Positions 9,540-21,957 of a DNA stretch of 61,894 nucleotides are shown here, in pieces. A model generated the notes under the pieces. It searched no databases. It had not been told where the DNA came from and was given only the letters and a program-made list of their open reading frames with translations. Both the position numbers and the translations under genes were made by a program. Origin of the DNA: Methylibium sp. Root1272 (GTDB taxonomy: Bacteria; Pseudomonadota; Gammaproteobacteria; Burkholderiales; Burkholderiaceae_C); contig NZ_LMDY01000005.1 in NCBI RefSeq assembly GCF_001425905.1, positions 1-61,894 on the forward strand, written 5' to 3'. The first letter of the stretch is position 1, and the number at the start of each line of letters is the position of its first letter.

Positions 9540-9560
9540 GACAGCCGATAAGCGTGGGCG
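9540..9560 (+). other. 16S processing stem, 5' arm
   Basis: These 21 bases pair with 11247-11267 downstream of 16S with a single C-A mismatch, forming the long duplex that RNase III cuts to release pre-16S. The arm begins right after boxA. Confidence 0.8.
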
Positions 9561-9691
9561 TTTGAAGGCGAGTGCCAAGAGTCTTGTGAGCAATCGCAGG
9601 ATTCGAGGTCTCAAGGACCTTAAACGCTCACTGAATTGAATTTTCATGCAAGTGAAGTTCACTTCAATTCTTTGAGTAATTTATCAAGATC

Positions 9692-11222
<1,531 letters not shown>

Positions 11223-11246
11223 CTGGAAATAGCACTCAATCTCTTG

Positions 11247-11267
11247 CGCCCACACTTATCGGCTGTC
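11247..11267 (+). other. 16S processing stem, 3' arm
   Basis: Partner of 9540-9560 (20 of 21 positions pair). It lies in the 16S-tRNA-Ile spacer, 24 bases after the end of 16S. Confidence 0.8.
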
Positions 11268-11364
11268 TTTGACGACAGAAATTGAAACGTGACCGGCTTG
11301 ACGTAACCGCAAGGCCAACGCCTGGTTGACGTGATGAGCGGACCGCAGCGTTTCATGAATGCTT

Positions 11365-11441
11365 GGGTCTGTAGCTCAGTTGGTTAGAGCACCGTCTTGA
11401 TAAGGCGGGGGTCGTTGGTTCGAATCCAACCAGACCCACCA
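11365..11441 (+). tRNA. tRNA-Ile (GAT)
   Basis: A 77-nt cloverleaf with acceptor arms GGGTCTG and CAGACCC, anticodon GAT in the loop CTTGATAAG, T-loop GGTTCGAATCC and an encoded CCA end. Standard position in a 16S-23S spacer. Confidence 0.98.
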
Positions 11442-11452
11442 ATCCATTCCGT

Positions 11453-11528
11453 GGGGGTGTAGCTCAGCTGGGAGAGCACCTGCTTTGCAAGCAGGGGGTC
11501 ATCGGTTCGATCCCGTTCACCTCCACCA
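11453..11528 (+). tRNA. tRNA-Ala (TGC)
   Basis: A 76-nt cloverleaf with anticodon TGC in CTTTGCAAG, T-loop GGTTCGATCCC and an encoded CCA end. It follows tRNA-Ile by 11 bases, the usual Ile-Ala order. Confidence 0.98.
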
Positions 11529-11594
11529 TCAGATTCGATCTCAAGCGTCAGTGGCCTTCGGCCTCTGACGCATGCGATCGTCAGATCGTCTGTC

Positions 11595-11605
11595 GTTCTT
11601 TAACA
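11595..11605 (+). promoter_or_regulatory. Second boxA (spacer, before 23S)
   Basis: GTTCTTTAACA, a near copy of the leader boxA, lies between tRNA-Ala and 23S. Spacer boxA elements reload the antitermination complex for 23S transcription. Confidence 0.75.
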
Positions 11606-11769
11606 ATCCGTAGAGTCAAATCAGAGTTGTCGGCGGAAACCGCTTCATGGCGGACCGTGCCGCCGGCAACATTTTTGATTGCGTCAACAAACTTCAATTC
11701 GCAAGAATTTGAAGAAACGGCATAACGCAAATACTCAAATCAGTCCTTGACGATGCTTCTTCAGCGAGG

Positions 11770-11783
11770 CGTCAAAATTATAG

Positions 11784-11790
<7 letters not shown>
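11770..11790 (+). other. 23S processing stem, 5' arm
   Basis: These 21 bases are the exact reverse complement of 14651-14671 and flank 23S, giving the RNase III duplex. Further partly complementary blocks extend outward (for example 11609-11624 with 14718-14733). Confidence 0.85.
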
Positions 11791-14650
<2,860 letters not shown>

Positions 14651-14659
<9 letters not shown>

Positions 14660-14671
14660 ATAATTTTGACG
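14651..14671 (+). other. 23S processing stem, 3' arm
   Basis: Perfect partner of 11770-11790. The spacer that follows (14672-14774) also contains an 8-bp hairpin, TATTGCTC/GAGCAATA at 14743-14761, just before 5S. Confidence 0.85.
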
Positions 14672-14774
14672 ACGATTTGAGTTGTCGAACGTTATGCCGT
14701 GATGGCGCAATCAAAATCTGATAAGACTCTACGAATTGGCTGTATTGCTCCGTGAGCAATATGGTGACCGGTTA

Positions 14775-14890
14775 AGCCTGATGACCATAGCGAGGTGGTC
14801 CCACTCCTTCCCATCCCGAACAGGACAGTGAAACGCCTCAGCGCCGATGATAGTGCGGGTTCCCGTGTGAAAGTAGGACATTGTCAGGCT
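14775..14890 (+). rRNA. rrf: 5S ribosomal RNA
   Basis: A 116-nt gene. The terminal stem AGCCTGA / TCAGGCT closes it, and internal blocks GGTGGTCCCACTCC and AGTGAAACGCCTCAGCGCCG match 5S. It is the last gene of the operon. Confidence 0.96.
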
Positions 14891-14901
14891 AATATTAAGC
14901 A

Positions 14902-14936
14902 AAACGCCCAACCAATATGGTTGGGCGTTTTTGTTT
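14902..14936 (+). terminator. rRNA operon intrinsic terminator
   Basis: A 13-bp perfect stem (14902-14914 with 14918-14930, loop ATA) closed by AAACGCCCAACCA, followed by TTTTTG. It is 11 bases after 5S and is a strong Rho-independent terminator. Confidence 0.93.
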
Positions 14937-15011
14937 CTGGGCTTTGAATTCGAGCTCACGTTCTTGCGATGAAGCACATCTGTTGCGCGGCGCCTCCCGC
15001 ACAATCACAGC

Positions 15012-16076
15012 ATGAGCATACAGACCGACGACTTTGCTTCGTCTTCCCCGACCGCACGGCGAGTGGTCAGTGCGGCTCCTGCGTCACCCAACGAGGAAGC
15101 GATCGAACGAGCGCTCAGGCCCAAGGGTCTGGCCGACTACGTGGGTCAGGCCAAGGCGCGAGAGCAGCTGGAGATCTTCATCGGCGCGGCCCGCAAGCGG
15201 TCCGAGGCGCTCGATCATGTCTTGTTGTTCGGCCCGCCGGGCCTCGGCAAGACCACGCTGTCGCACATCATCGCTGCTGAACTCGGCGTCAATCTGCGCC
15301 AGACATCGGGACCGGTGCTCGAGAAGCCGAAGGATCTGGCTGCCATCCTGACCAACCTCGAGCGCAACGATGTCTTGTTCATCGACGAGATCCACCGTCT
15401 TTCGCCCGTGGTCGAAGAGATCCTCTATCCGGCCTTGGAGGACTATCAGATCGACATCATGATCGGCGAGGGGCCAGCCGCCCGCTCGATCAAGCTCGAG
15501 TTGCAGCCCTTCACACTGATCGGCGCCACCACCCGAGCCGGGATGCTGACCAATCCATTGCGCGATCGCTTCGGCATCGTGGCCAGGCTGGAGTTCTACT
15601 CCGTCGAGGAACTGTCTCGCATCGTCAAGCGCTCTGCGGGGTTGTTGCAGGTGCCGACGGACACAGCGGGCGGGATGGAGATTGCCAAGCGCTCTCGGGG
15701 CACGCCGCGCATCGCCAACCGCTTGTTGCGGCGCGTGCGTGACTACGCACAGGTCAAGGGCGATGGCCGCATCGATGCCGAGATTGCCGACAAGGCACTC
15801 GCCATGCTCGACGTCGATCCCCAGGGCTTCGATGTGATGGACCGCAAGCTGCTGGAGGCGGTGATCCATCGTTTCGATGGAGGCCCTGTCGGCCTTGACA
15901 ACGTTGCGGCGGCGATCGGTGAAGAGTCCGGCACCATCGAGGACGTGATCGAGCCCTACCTGATCCAGCAGGGCTACCTCCAGCGTACGCCACGCGGGCG
16001 CATCGCCACGGCGGCTGCCTATCGCCACCTCGGCGTCATTCCACCCGCGACTGCAAGCGAGTTGTTCGAGGGGTAA
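15012..16076 (+). CDS. ruvB: Holliday junction branch migration helicase RuvB
   Basis: A 354-residue AAA+ motor that, with RuvA, drives branch migration of Holliday junctions. Walker A is GPPGLGKTT (74-82), Walker B with its DEIH box is LFIDEIHRL (122-130), sensor 1 is in [20 protein letters not shown], and the C-terminal winged helix ends with YLQRTPRGR. It has the usual length. ruvA and ruvC are not adjacent; the rRNA operon lies directly upstream. CACAAT at 15000-15005 sits six bases before the ATG and no Shine-Dalgarno is seen, so the mRNA may be leaderless. Confidence 0.97.
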   Translation: MSIQTDDFASSSPTARRVVSAAPASPNEEAIERALRPKGLADYVGQAKAREQLEIFIGAARKRSEALDHVLLFGPPGLGKTTLSHIIAAELGVNLRQTSGPVLEKPKDLAAILTNLERNDVLFIDEIHRLSPVVEEILYPALEDYQIDIMIGEGPAARSIKLELQPFTLIGATTRAGMLTNPLRDRFGIVARLEFYSVEELSRIVKRSAGLLQVPTDTAGGMEIAKRSRGTPRIANRLLRRVRDYAQVKGDGRIDAEIADKALAMLDVDPQGFDVMDRKLLEAVIHRFDGGPVGLDNVAAAIGEESGTIEDVIEPYLIQQGYLQRTPRGRIATAAAYRHLGVIPPATASELFEG

Positions 16077-16174
16077 GGAGCGGCACTACCGGGTGAGGTG
16101 GCGTCGGGCCGTGCTGAGCACATCCCCCGACGTAGCCCTTGCGCGTCGCTGACGAAGTCGCCAACATCCGTGGC

Positions 16175-16813
16175 ATGCAGGTTCTCGTCGTCGATGACCA
16201 TCCCATCATGCGGGTGGGAGTCCGCCAACTGATCGAGGCCGCCTGGGCCGATGTTCAGGTGGAAGAAGCCGAAACGATCGAAGAGGCGGTCCACTGCTTC
16301 AACGCTCGACCACCCAACGTTGTCTTGCTCGATCTTTCCTTGCCCGATGCGACCGGCGTCGAGGGAGCGGCTCGCATGCTGCGTGTCGCCAAGGGCGTAC
16401 CGATTCTGGTACTCAGCATGAATCCCGAATCTGGGTACGCCGCGCGGCTGCTGCAGATGGGGGTGGCCGGCTACCTGCCCAAGGACCGAGCCTCTCAAGA
16501 TCTGATCACGGCCATCCGCCGTGTGCTCGAAGGGGGCCGTTATGTCACGGCTTCGATGGCCGATCGTCTATTGGCTCTCCTCGACGGCAAGGCGCCGGGC
16601 GCACTGCCGCACGAAGCCCTGTCGACGCAGGAGTACCGCGTGATGCAGTTGATCGCTGCAGGCCAGGGAGCGTCCGACATCGCCGAGGCCATGCATCTGT
16701 CGGTGAAGACCGTCGGCAGCTACCGCGCGCGCATCCTCGCCAAGACGGGCTGGAAGAACAACACTGAACTCACCAAGTACTGCGTCCAGCACGGACTGAC
16801 CGATTCCGAGTGA
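16175..16813 (+). CDS. NarL/FixJ-family response regulator (orphan)
   Basis: A 212-residue protein. The receiver domain (1-120) has the acidic pair in VLVVDDHP, the phospho-acceptor Asp53 in VLLDLSLP, and the Lys of GYLPKD. The C-terminal LuxR-type HTH runs about 148-205, with LSTQEYRVMQLIAAGQ, SDIAEAMHLSVKTVGSYRARI and LAKTGWKNNTEL. No kinase is adjacent. It is co-oriented with the chaperone-usher operon and separated from it by a perfect dyad, so it is a candidate pilus regulator. ATG 16175 is chosen because it opens directly into the first receiver strand; a TTG at 16139 is an alternative. Confidence 0.88.
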   Translation: MQVLVVDDHPIMRVGVRQLIEAAWADVQVEEAETIEEAVHCFNARPPNVVLLDLSLPDATGVEGAARMLRVAKGVPILVLSMNPESGYAARLLQMGVAGYLPKDRASQDLITAIRRVLEGGRYVTASMADRLLALLDGKAPGALPHEALSTQEYRVMQLIAAGQGASDIAEAMHLSVKTVGSYRARILAKTGWKNNTELTKYCVQHGLTDSE

Positions 16814-16824
16814 AAGATGGCCGA

Positions 16825-16845
16825 CTGTAGGTGACACACCTACAG
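16825..16845. promoter_or_regulatory. Perfect 9-bp inverted repeat between regulator and pilus operon
   Basis: CTGTAGGTG (16825-16833), spacer ACA, CACCTACAG (16837-16845). It lies 11 bases after the response-regulator stop and ~160 bases before the first pilus gene. There is no T-tract, so an operator for a dimeric regulator fits better than a terminator; an RNA hairpin remains possible. Confidence 0.5.
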
Positions 16846-17007
16846 GCCGAGCCATGCATCCCTGGCCTCCAGTTCGGCAGCGCCCCGACGACAGGGGCGC
16901 TCGGGACCGCCGAAGACATGGGTACGTCATCCTGTGCAGCGTCCGGACCGTTCATCGGCCCGGATCGAGCTTCCGGGATCGTTCAACGCCTGTCCGGAGG
17001 CCGTCCC

Positions 17008-17520
17008 ATGCAAGTTTCATCGTCCCGTCGCCACCTCGCCGCCTCGGCTCTGCTGACGCTGGCCACGCAAGCCGCCGTTGCCGCCTCTGCCAACGGCAGC
17101 TTCCAGGTTCAGGCCACGGTGGTCAGCGCCTGCACCGTCTCCGGATCGCTGCTCAACTTCGGAGGCAGCATCGATCCGCTGGTCTCATCCGTGCCGATCG
17201 ACGCCAGCTCGACGCTGACGGTTCGCTGCACCAACACAACGCCCTATTCGGTCGCCCTCGACGCCGGGCTGCACGCAGGCGGCGGAGCGGTCTTCGGCAG
17301 CCGCTCGATGAGCAACGGCGCGCAGACGATCGGCTATCAGCTCTACCTCGATTCGGGCCGCGCCACGGTGTGGGGCAACGGCACGGCTGGCAGTTCGCCG
17401 GTGGCCGGTACCGGCACCGGCAGCAACCAGTCGCTCACGATCTACGGTCGTTTGCCGTCGCTGACCGGTGCCGTGCCCGGCAACTACAGCGACACGGTCA
17501 CGATCACGATCAGCTACTGA
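17008..17520 (+). CDS. Spore coat U (SCPU) domain pilus subunit, major
   Basis: A 170-residue secreted protein. The start at 17008 is set by CCGGAGG seven bases upstream. A signal peptide ends near QAAVAAS. The mature part begins GSFQVQATVVSACTVSGS, then the SCPU pattern: Cys of the first strand, LTVRCTNTTPYSVALDAG, the SMSNGAQTIGYQLYLD block, TVWGNG, LTIYGRLP, and a C-terminal VPGNYSDTVTITISY strand. SCPU proteins are the subunits of archaic (Csu-like) chaperone-usher pili and fold as donor-strand-exchanged Ig domains. It is followed by chaperone, usher and a second SCPU gene. Confidence 0.9.
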   Translation: MQVSSSRRHLAASALLTLATQAAVAASANGSFQVQATVVSACTVSGSLLNFGGSIDPLVSSVPIDASSTLTVRCTNTTPYSVALDAGLHAGGGAVFGSRSMSNGAQTIGYQLYLDSGRATVWGNGTAGSSPVAGTGTGSNQSLTIYGRLPSLTGAVPGNYSDTVTITISY

Positions 17521-17532
17521 GGTGCACCCACC

Positions 17533-18270
17533 ATGCGCCTCCTGATGCTGCACGTTGCGCTGCGTCTCGCGCTGTCGATGCCGTTCGCCGCGGCTGCTGC
17601 CGACCTCGGCATCATGCCGGTGGCCGTGCAACTGGATCCGCAGCACGATCGCGCGACCGTTCAGGTCGTGAACCACGGCGCGACCCCCATGATCCTTCAG
17701 GCCGAGGCCATCGCATGGCAGCGCCACGACGGCGTCGACCACGATGCGCCGACCACCGACCTGATCGTCAATCCGCCGGTGTTCACCGTGCAGCCGGGAC
17801 GGACGCAGATCGTGCGTCTGGGACTGCGTCGCGCGAGCGGCGAAGCCCTCAAGGAGTCCACCTACCGGCTGGTGCTGCGCGAAGTGCCATCGCCGCAGGA
17901 CGGCGAGACGCAGGCAATCCACGGCAATGTGCGCATCCTGGTGGCGCTGCGGGTTCCGGTCTACGTGGCGCCCGCCGTGGTGAGCCGCGACGAGCGCTGG
18001 CAGCTTCGCCGCCAGGCCAACGGCGACGTGATGGCTCAGGTCAGCAATGCCGGCAACGTGCACCTGAAGATCGGTAGGCTGCGCCTGCATGAGGGCGTGG
18101 CCGCGCAGGAGCCCGCCGCGGAAGCCGCGGTCGGAGCGGTGCTGTTTCCTGGCGAAGCCCGCAGCGTCCGGCTCAAGCCGCAGGCGCCGCTGGGCAGTGG
18201 TCCGCTCACCCTCGAGGTGATGACCGATCGCGGACCGCAGTATGTGGCGCTGTCCCTCGCCTCCGATTGA
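17533..18270 (+). CDS. PapD-like periplasmic pilus chaperone
   Basis: A 245-residue protein: signal peptide to about residue 23 (PFAAAAADL), then two Ig-like domains. Family marks are the alternating hydrophobic G1-type strand, IVNPPVFTVQPGRTQIVRLGL, and TYRLVLREVPS, the conserved strand before the inter-domain linker. It binds SCPU subunits in the periplasm, completes their fold by donor-strand complementation and hands them to the usher encoded next. It begins 12 bases after the first subunit gene and overlaps the usher start by 29 bases, so the operon is tightly coupled. Confidence 0.9.
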   Translation: MRLLMLHVALRLALSMPFAAAAADLGIMPVAVQLDPQHDRATVQVVNHGATPMILQAEAIAWQRHDGVDHDAPTTDLIVNPPVFTVQPGRTQIVRLGLRRASGEALKESTYRLVLREVPSPQDGETQAIHGNVRILVALRVPVYVAPAVVSRDERWQLRRQANGDVMAQVSNAGNVHLKIGRLRLHEGVAAQEPAAEAAVGAVLFPGEARSVRLKPQAPLGSGPLTLEVMTDRGPQYVALSLASD

Positions 18271-20647
18271 CACGCGCGGGGGCCGCCGCCGTCATGCCGT
18301 CGCCATCGCTGCACTGGGATGCCAGGCGATCCTCGGTGCCACGGCGGCGCAGGCGGCGCTTGGAGCGCGACTGCCGGTCGACGGTGGCCCGTGGTGTCCG
18401 TCCGCGAACACCGCGTGCATGCCGCTGTGGCTGGCCGTGCGAGTCAACGGGGTCGACCAGGCCCTGATCACCGCGCAGGCGCTGCGCAAGGGCGATGAGC
18501 TGGCGCTGCCGCTCGACGTCTGGGGACAGCTGCATCTGAAGCCGCCCGCAGCGGCACCGCTGATGCACGAAGGATTGCCCTACCAGCGCTTGTCTTCGCT
18601 GGCCGGACTGCGCTGGGAGATCGACGAGGCCAGCCAGACCCTCGTCATCGATGCGCCGGCATCGGCCTTCGCGGGCACGCGGGTCGGACTCGACGCCGAG
18701 ACGCCCCGCCCGGCGGTAGCGTCGACGGTCGGCGGCTATGCCAACTACGATCTGCAATGGCAGCGCAACGGCGCGGGCGGTGCGGTCGCCAGCCGATCGT
18801 GGTCGACGGCGCTGGTGGAGCTCGGCGGCTTCGGCACGGTAGGCACGGGCCGCGTCACCGGGCTGCTGCGCGAAGGTCTGGACATGCCATCGTGGGTGCG
18901 GCTCGACACCAGCTGGACCATCGACCAGCCCTCGCGCATGGCCAGCCTGCGGATCGGGGATGCCATCGGCAAGTCCGGCGCCTGGGGCCGCTCGCTGCGT
19001 TTCGGGGGTCTGCAGTGGAGCACCGACTTCTCGGTGCAGCCCGGCTTCCTGAGCTTCCCGCTGCCATCGATGCAGGGCGAAGCCGTGCTGCCGTCCACCG
19101 TCGACCTCTACATCAACAGCAGCCAGCGCCTGCAGCGTCAGGTGCCCGCAGGAGCCTTCGACCTTACCGAGGTGCCGCTCGTCACCGGCCAGGGAGAGGT
19201 CCGCATGGTCGTGCGCGACCTGCTCGGCCGCGAGCAGGTGGTCGTCCAGCCCTATTACGTCAGCCCCTCGTTGCTGCGGCCCGGTCTGCATGCCTACTCC
19301 TACGAACTGGGCGTGGTGCGCGAGGATTACGGCCTGGTCAGCAACCGTTACGGCCGCGTGCTGGCCACCGCGACCGATCGGCTCGGCATCAGCGAGCGTT
19401 TCACACGCGAACTGCGTGCGGAGGTGCTCGGCCGCCAGCGCAGCGCCGGTGCGACCGGACTGTGGCTGCTGCCGGCCTTCGGCACCGTCAATCTCTCTGC
19501 CGTGGGCAGCGACGCGCCGCGCGGTACCGGCGCGCTGCTCGGCGCGGGCGCCGAGCGCCAGGCGCCCGACTGGAGCGGCAGCGTGCAGCTGCGAGCAGCC
19601 AGCCGTCGCTTCAGCCAGGCCGGCGAGGGCCCGACCGGCGCACCGCGCCTGAGCCTGTCGATCGGCCTGGGCACCACGTGGCGCGGATCGGGCATCGGCG
19701 TGAGCTACCTGCAGCAGGACGGCTGGCGCGGCGAGTCGCATCGCATCGTGGCCGTCAACACCGCGCGCCAGTTGGGGCGTCTGGGAACGCTCGGCGTGGT
19801 CGCGCTGCGCGACCACGCCACCGGCGGCTACACGTTGGCGGTGAGCCTGAGTCACACGCTCGATGACCGCAGCATTGCCACCGCCTCGGCGACACGCAGC
19901 CGCGACGCCGGGCAAGCTGCACGCTACGACAGCGTGCAGCTTCAGCGCAATCTGCCGGATGGCCCGGGCCTCGGCTACCAGGTGAGCGCCGAGCGCGGGG
20001 TCTTCGACCGTTACACCGCGCAGGCCGCCTGGCAGACCGAAAGGGCCGTGCTGAGCGCCGGCATGGCCCGTGCTGGTCAGAACGAAGAAGCGCGTGCCGG
20101 TGCCAGCGGCGGCCTGGCCTGGCTCGGCGACAGCGTGTTCCTGAGCCGTCGCATCGACGGTAGCTTTGCCGTCGTCGAAGTGGCCGACTATCCGGGCGTG
20201 CAGCTGCTGCACGACAACCGTCCGGCGGCACGCACCGACCCGCGCGGTCGCGCCCTCGTCAGCGGCCTGCGCGGCTACGAGGCCAACCGCATCAGCATCA
20301 ATCCGGCCGATCTGCCGTTCGATGCCGACGTCGACGCGCTGGAAGCGCTGGTCACGCCGCCGGCTCGCAGCGGTGTCGCGCTCCGGCTCGGCGTGGAGCG
20401 CGTTCGCTCGGCGAGCTTCCGGCTGGTCGGAAGCGATGGCACAGCGCTGCCGCCCGGCAGCGCGCTGCGCATTGCCGGGAGCTCACGCAGTTTCCCGATC
20501 GGCTTCGATGGCAAGGCCTTCGTGTCGGGCCTTGCCGGCCGCACGCGGGTGCAGGCCCGCTGGCCCGGCCACGAGTGCAGCGCCTGGCTGCCGGACGTCG
20601 ACGACCGAGGCGAGGTGCCCGAACTGGGCACCGTGCGTTGCGAATGA
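18242..20647 (+). CDS. Fimbrial outer-membrane usher protein
   Basis: An 801-residue usher. After a signal-like N-terminus (IAALGCQAILGATAAQA) comes the periplasmic N-domain, then the long beta-barrel with usher blocks such as FDLTEVPLVTGQGEVRMVVRDLLGRE, read here as the conserved pre-plug segment, the YSYELGVVREDYGLVS strand, and the C-terminal Ig-like domains with DFRGRALV-like (TDPRGRALVSGLRGYEANR) and PIGFDGKAFV. It forms the secretion pore for the pilus. The ATG at 18242 overlaps the chaperone gene by 29 bases; the stop overlaps the next ATG (ATGA). Length fits archaic ushers. Confidence 0.9.
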   Translation: MWRCPSPPIDTRGGRRRHAVAIAALGCQAILGATAAQAALGARLPVDGGPWCPSANTACMPLWLAVRVNGVDQALITAQALRKGDELALPLDVWGQLHLKPPAAAPLMHEGLPYQRLSSLAGLRWEIDEASQTLVIDAPASAFAGTRVGLDAETPRPAVASTVGGYANYDLQWQRNGAGGAVASRSWSTALVELGGFGTVGTGRVTGLLREGLDMPSWVRLDTSWTIDQPSRMASLRIGDAIGKSGAWGRSLRFGGLQWSTDFSVQPGFLSFPLPSMQGEAVLPSTVDLYINSSQRLQRQVPAGAFDLTEVPLVTGQGEVRMVVRDLLGREQVVVQPYYVSPSLLRPGLHAYSYELGVVREDYGLVSNRYGRVLATATDRLGISERFTRELRAEVLGRQRSAGATGLWLLPAFGTVNLSAVGSDAPRGTGALLGAGAERQAPDWSGSVQLRAASRRFSQAGEGPTGAPRLSLSIGLGTTWRGSGIGVSYLQQDGWRGESHRIVAVNTARQLGRLGTLGVVALRDHATGGYTLAVSLSHTLDDRSIATASATRSRDAGQAARYDSVQLQRNLPDGPGLGYQVSAERGVFDRYTAQAAWQTERAVLSAGMARAGQNEEARAGASGGLAWLGDSVFLSRRIDGSFAVVEVADYPGVQLLHDNRPAARTDPRGRALVSGLRGYEANRISINPADLPFDADVDALEALVTPPARSGVALRLGVERVRSASFRLVGSDGTALPPGSALRIAGSSRSFPIGFDGKAFVSGLAGRTRVQARWPGHECSAWLPDVDDRGEVPELGTVRCE

Positions 20648-21162
20648 GCGGGACACTGCGCGTCGGACCTGTGGCGCTGCGCGGCCTGCTTACGCTGCTG
20701 CTCTGGCTCGTCGCCGGCCCGGCCCAGGCGTTGTGCATCAGCCCGCTGTGCAGTTGCAGCGTCACTACCACCAACGTCGTTTTCGGCAATCACAACCCTC
20801 TGGCCAGCAGCAACACCGACTCCACCGGCAGCGTGCGCGTCGGGTGTGGCGGCGTGGCCGGCCTGCTCATTCCCTACCAGATCGACATCACCCGCGGCGG
20901 GGGGGTCAGCTACGGCGCGCGCCGCATGAACAGTGGGGCGAACCAACTCGCCTACAACCTGTACACGGACAACACCTACCTCACGGTCTGGGGCGATGGC
21001 AGCGGCGGCAGCCAGTCGGTCTCGAGCGGCATCCTGCTCGATGTGCTCGGCCTGTCGCCGCAGCAGACGCACTGGATCTACGGGCGCATTCCCGGGTCGC
21101 AGACGACCGCGGTGCCGGGCAGCTACATCGACACGATCACCGTCACGGTGACCTACAACTGA
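20644..21162 (+). CDS. Second SCPU-domain pilus subunit
   Basis: A 172-residue secreted protein that starts on the usher stop (ATGA). A signal peptide ends near AGPAQAL. The mature domain shows the SCPU pattern with an unusual Cys-rich opening (LCISPLCSCSV), then GSVRVGCGGVAG, the RRMNSGANQLAYNLYTD block, TVWGDG, WIYGRIPG and VPGSYIDTITVTVTY. At one domain it is too short to be a two-domain tip adhesin of the CsuE type, but its place after the usher is where tip or initiator subunits usually sit. The extra cysteines may form a second disulfide. Confidence 0.85.
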   Translation: MSGTLRVGPVALRGLLTLLLWLVAGPAQALCISPLCSCSVTTTNVVFGNHNPLASSNTDSTGSVRVGCGGVAGLLIPYQIDITRGGGVSYGARRMNSGANQLAYNLYTDNTYLTVWGDGSGGSQSVSSGILLDVLGLSPQQTHWIYGRIPGSQTTAVPGSYIDTITVTVTYN

Positions 21163-21221
21163 CGGTCGCTACCGAGGGCGGCTGCCGGGCGACGACGTCC
21201 CCGGCGCTGCTCTCGCACTCA

Positions 21222-21695
21222 TCAATGCTGGTGTCCGCCGCCGCTGGCGGCCTCGCCCGGGGCTCGCACGCTCATCTCCACCGTCAGCTCGCCGGCGCGT
21301 TCGAAGCGCAGCTTGAGCGGGAGGCGGGTGCCGGCCGGCAGTGCCTGCTTGAGGCCCATGAGCATGAGGTGCAGGCCACCCGGCTTGAGCTCGACCCGCT
21401 GACCGGCGGGCACCTCGATGTCCTCGACCTGGCGCATGCGCATCACGTCGCCGTCCATGCTCATGCTATGCAGCTCCACGCGTTCGGCGATCGCCGCGCT
21501 CGCGCCGATCAGCCGGTCGGGCCGACTGCCGCCTTTCAAGGTGACATACGCCCCGCCGACCTTCTGCCCGGCCGCTGTGGGGCGCGCCCAGGCGTTCTCG
21601 ACACCGACGGCGGCCGTGGCGTCCTGTGCGGACGCGGTGGAGGCCAGCAGGCCGAGCGACCAGCCGAACGCGAGCAGGCAGCGAGACAGACTCAA
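21222..21695 (-). CDS. Periplasmic copper chaperone PCu(A)C
   Basis: About 157 residues with signal peptide (LLAFGWSLGLLASTASAQ). The mature domain carries the family Cu(I) site: His and Met residues of VELHSMSMDGDVMRMR, and further on GGLHLMLMGL, matching the H(M)x10Mx21HxM pattern. A His-rich GGGHQH tail may add copper binding. PCuAC proteins deliver Cu(I) to the CuA site of cytochrome oxidase. The start is uncertain: I prefer a TTG at 21695 because AAAGGGG lies just upstream and the signal peptide then begins properly; ATG 21770 or 21803 would add an odd basic extension. Confidence 0.85.
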   Translation of the reverse strand: MSLSRCLLAFGWSLGLLASTASAQDATAAVGVENAWARPTAAGQKVGGAYVTLKGGSRPDRLIGASAAIAERVELHSMSMDGDVMRMRQVEDIEVPAGQRVELKPGGLHLMLMGLKQALPAGTRLPLKLRFERAGELTVEMSVRAPGEAASGGGHQH

Positions 21696-21957
21696 GGAAG
21701 TCCCCTTTCGTTTCGATGGAGGGTCGAAGCCGGCAGGCCATGGAAACCGGCTCGGAGCGGATGGCCGCATTGTGCCGAAGGCCTGCAACGGCCCGTTTCC
21801 CATGTCCGATACAAGCCAGGGGCGGAACGCGACGCCTTCGCTCGCAAATACCGCTGTGGTTCTGGATTCCAGTGACTACGATCAAAAAGCGCGCCGCCCG
21901 TTGCGCCCGCGCCGGGGACGCCCCGAACACCGCCACTTCGTAGAAAAGGAGTCCGTC

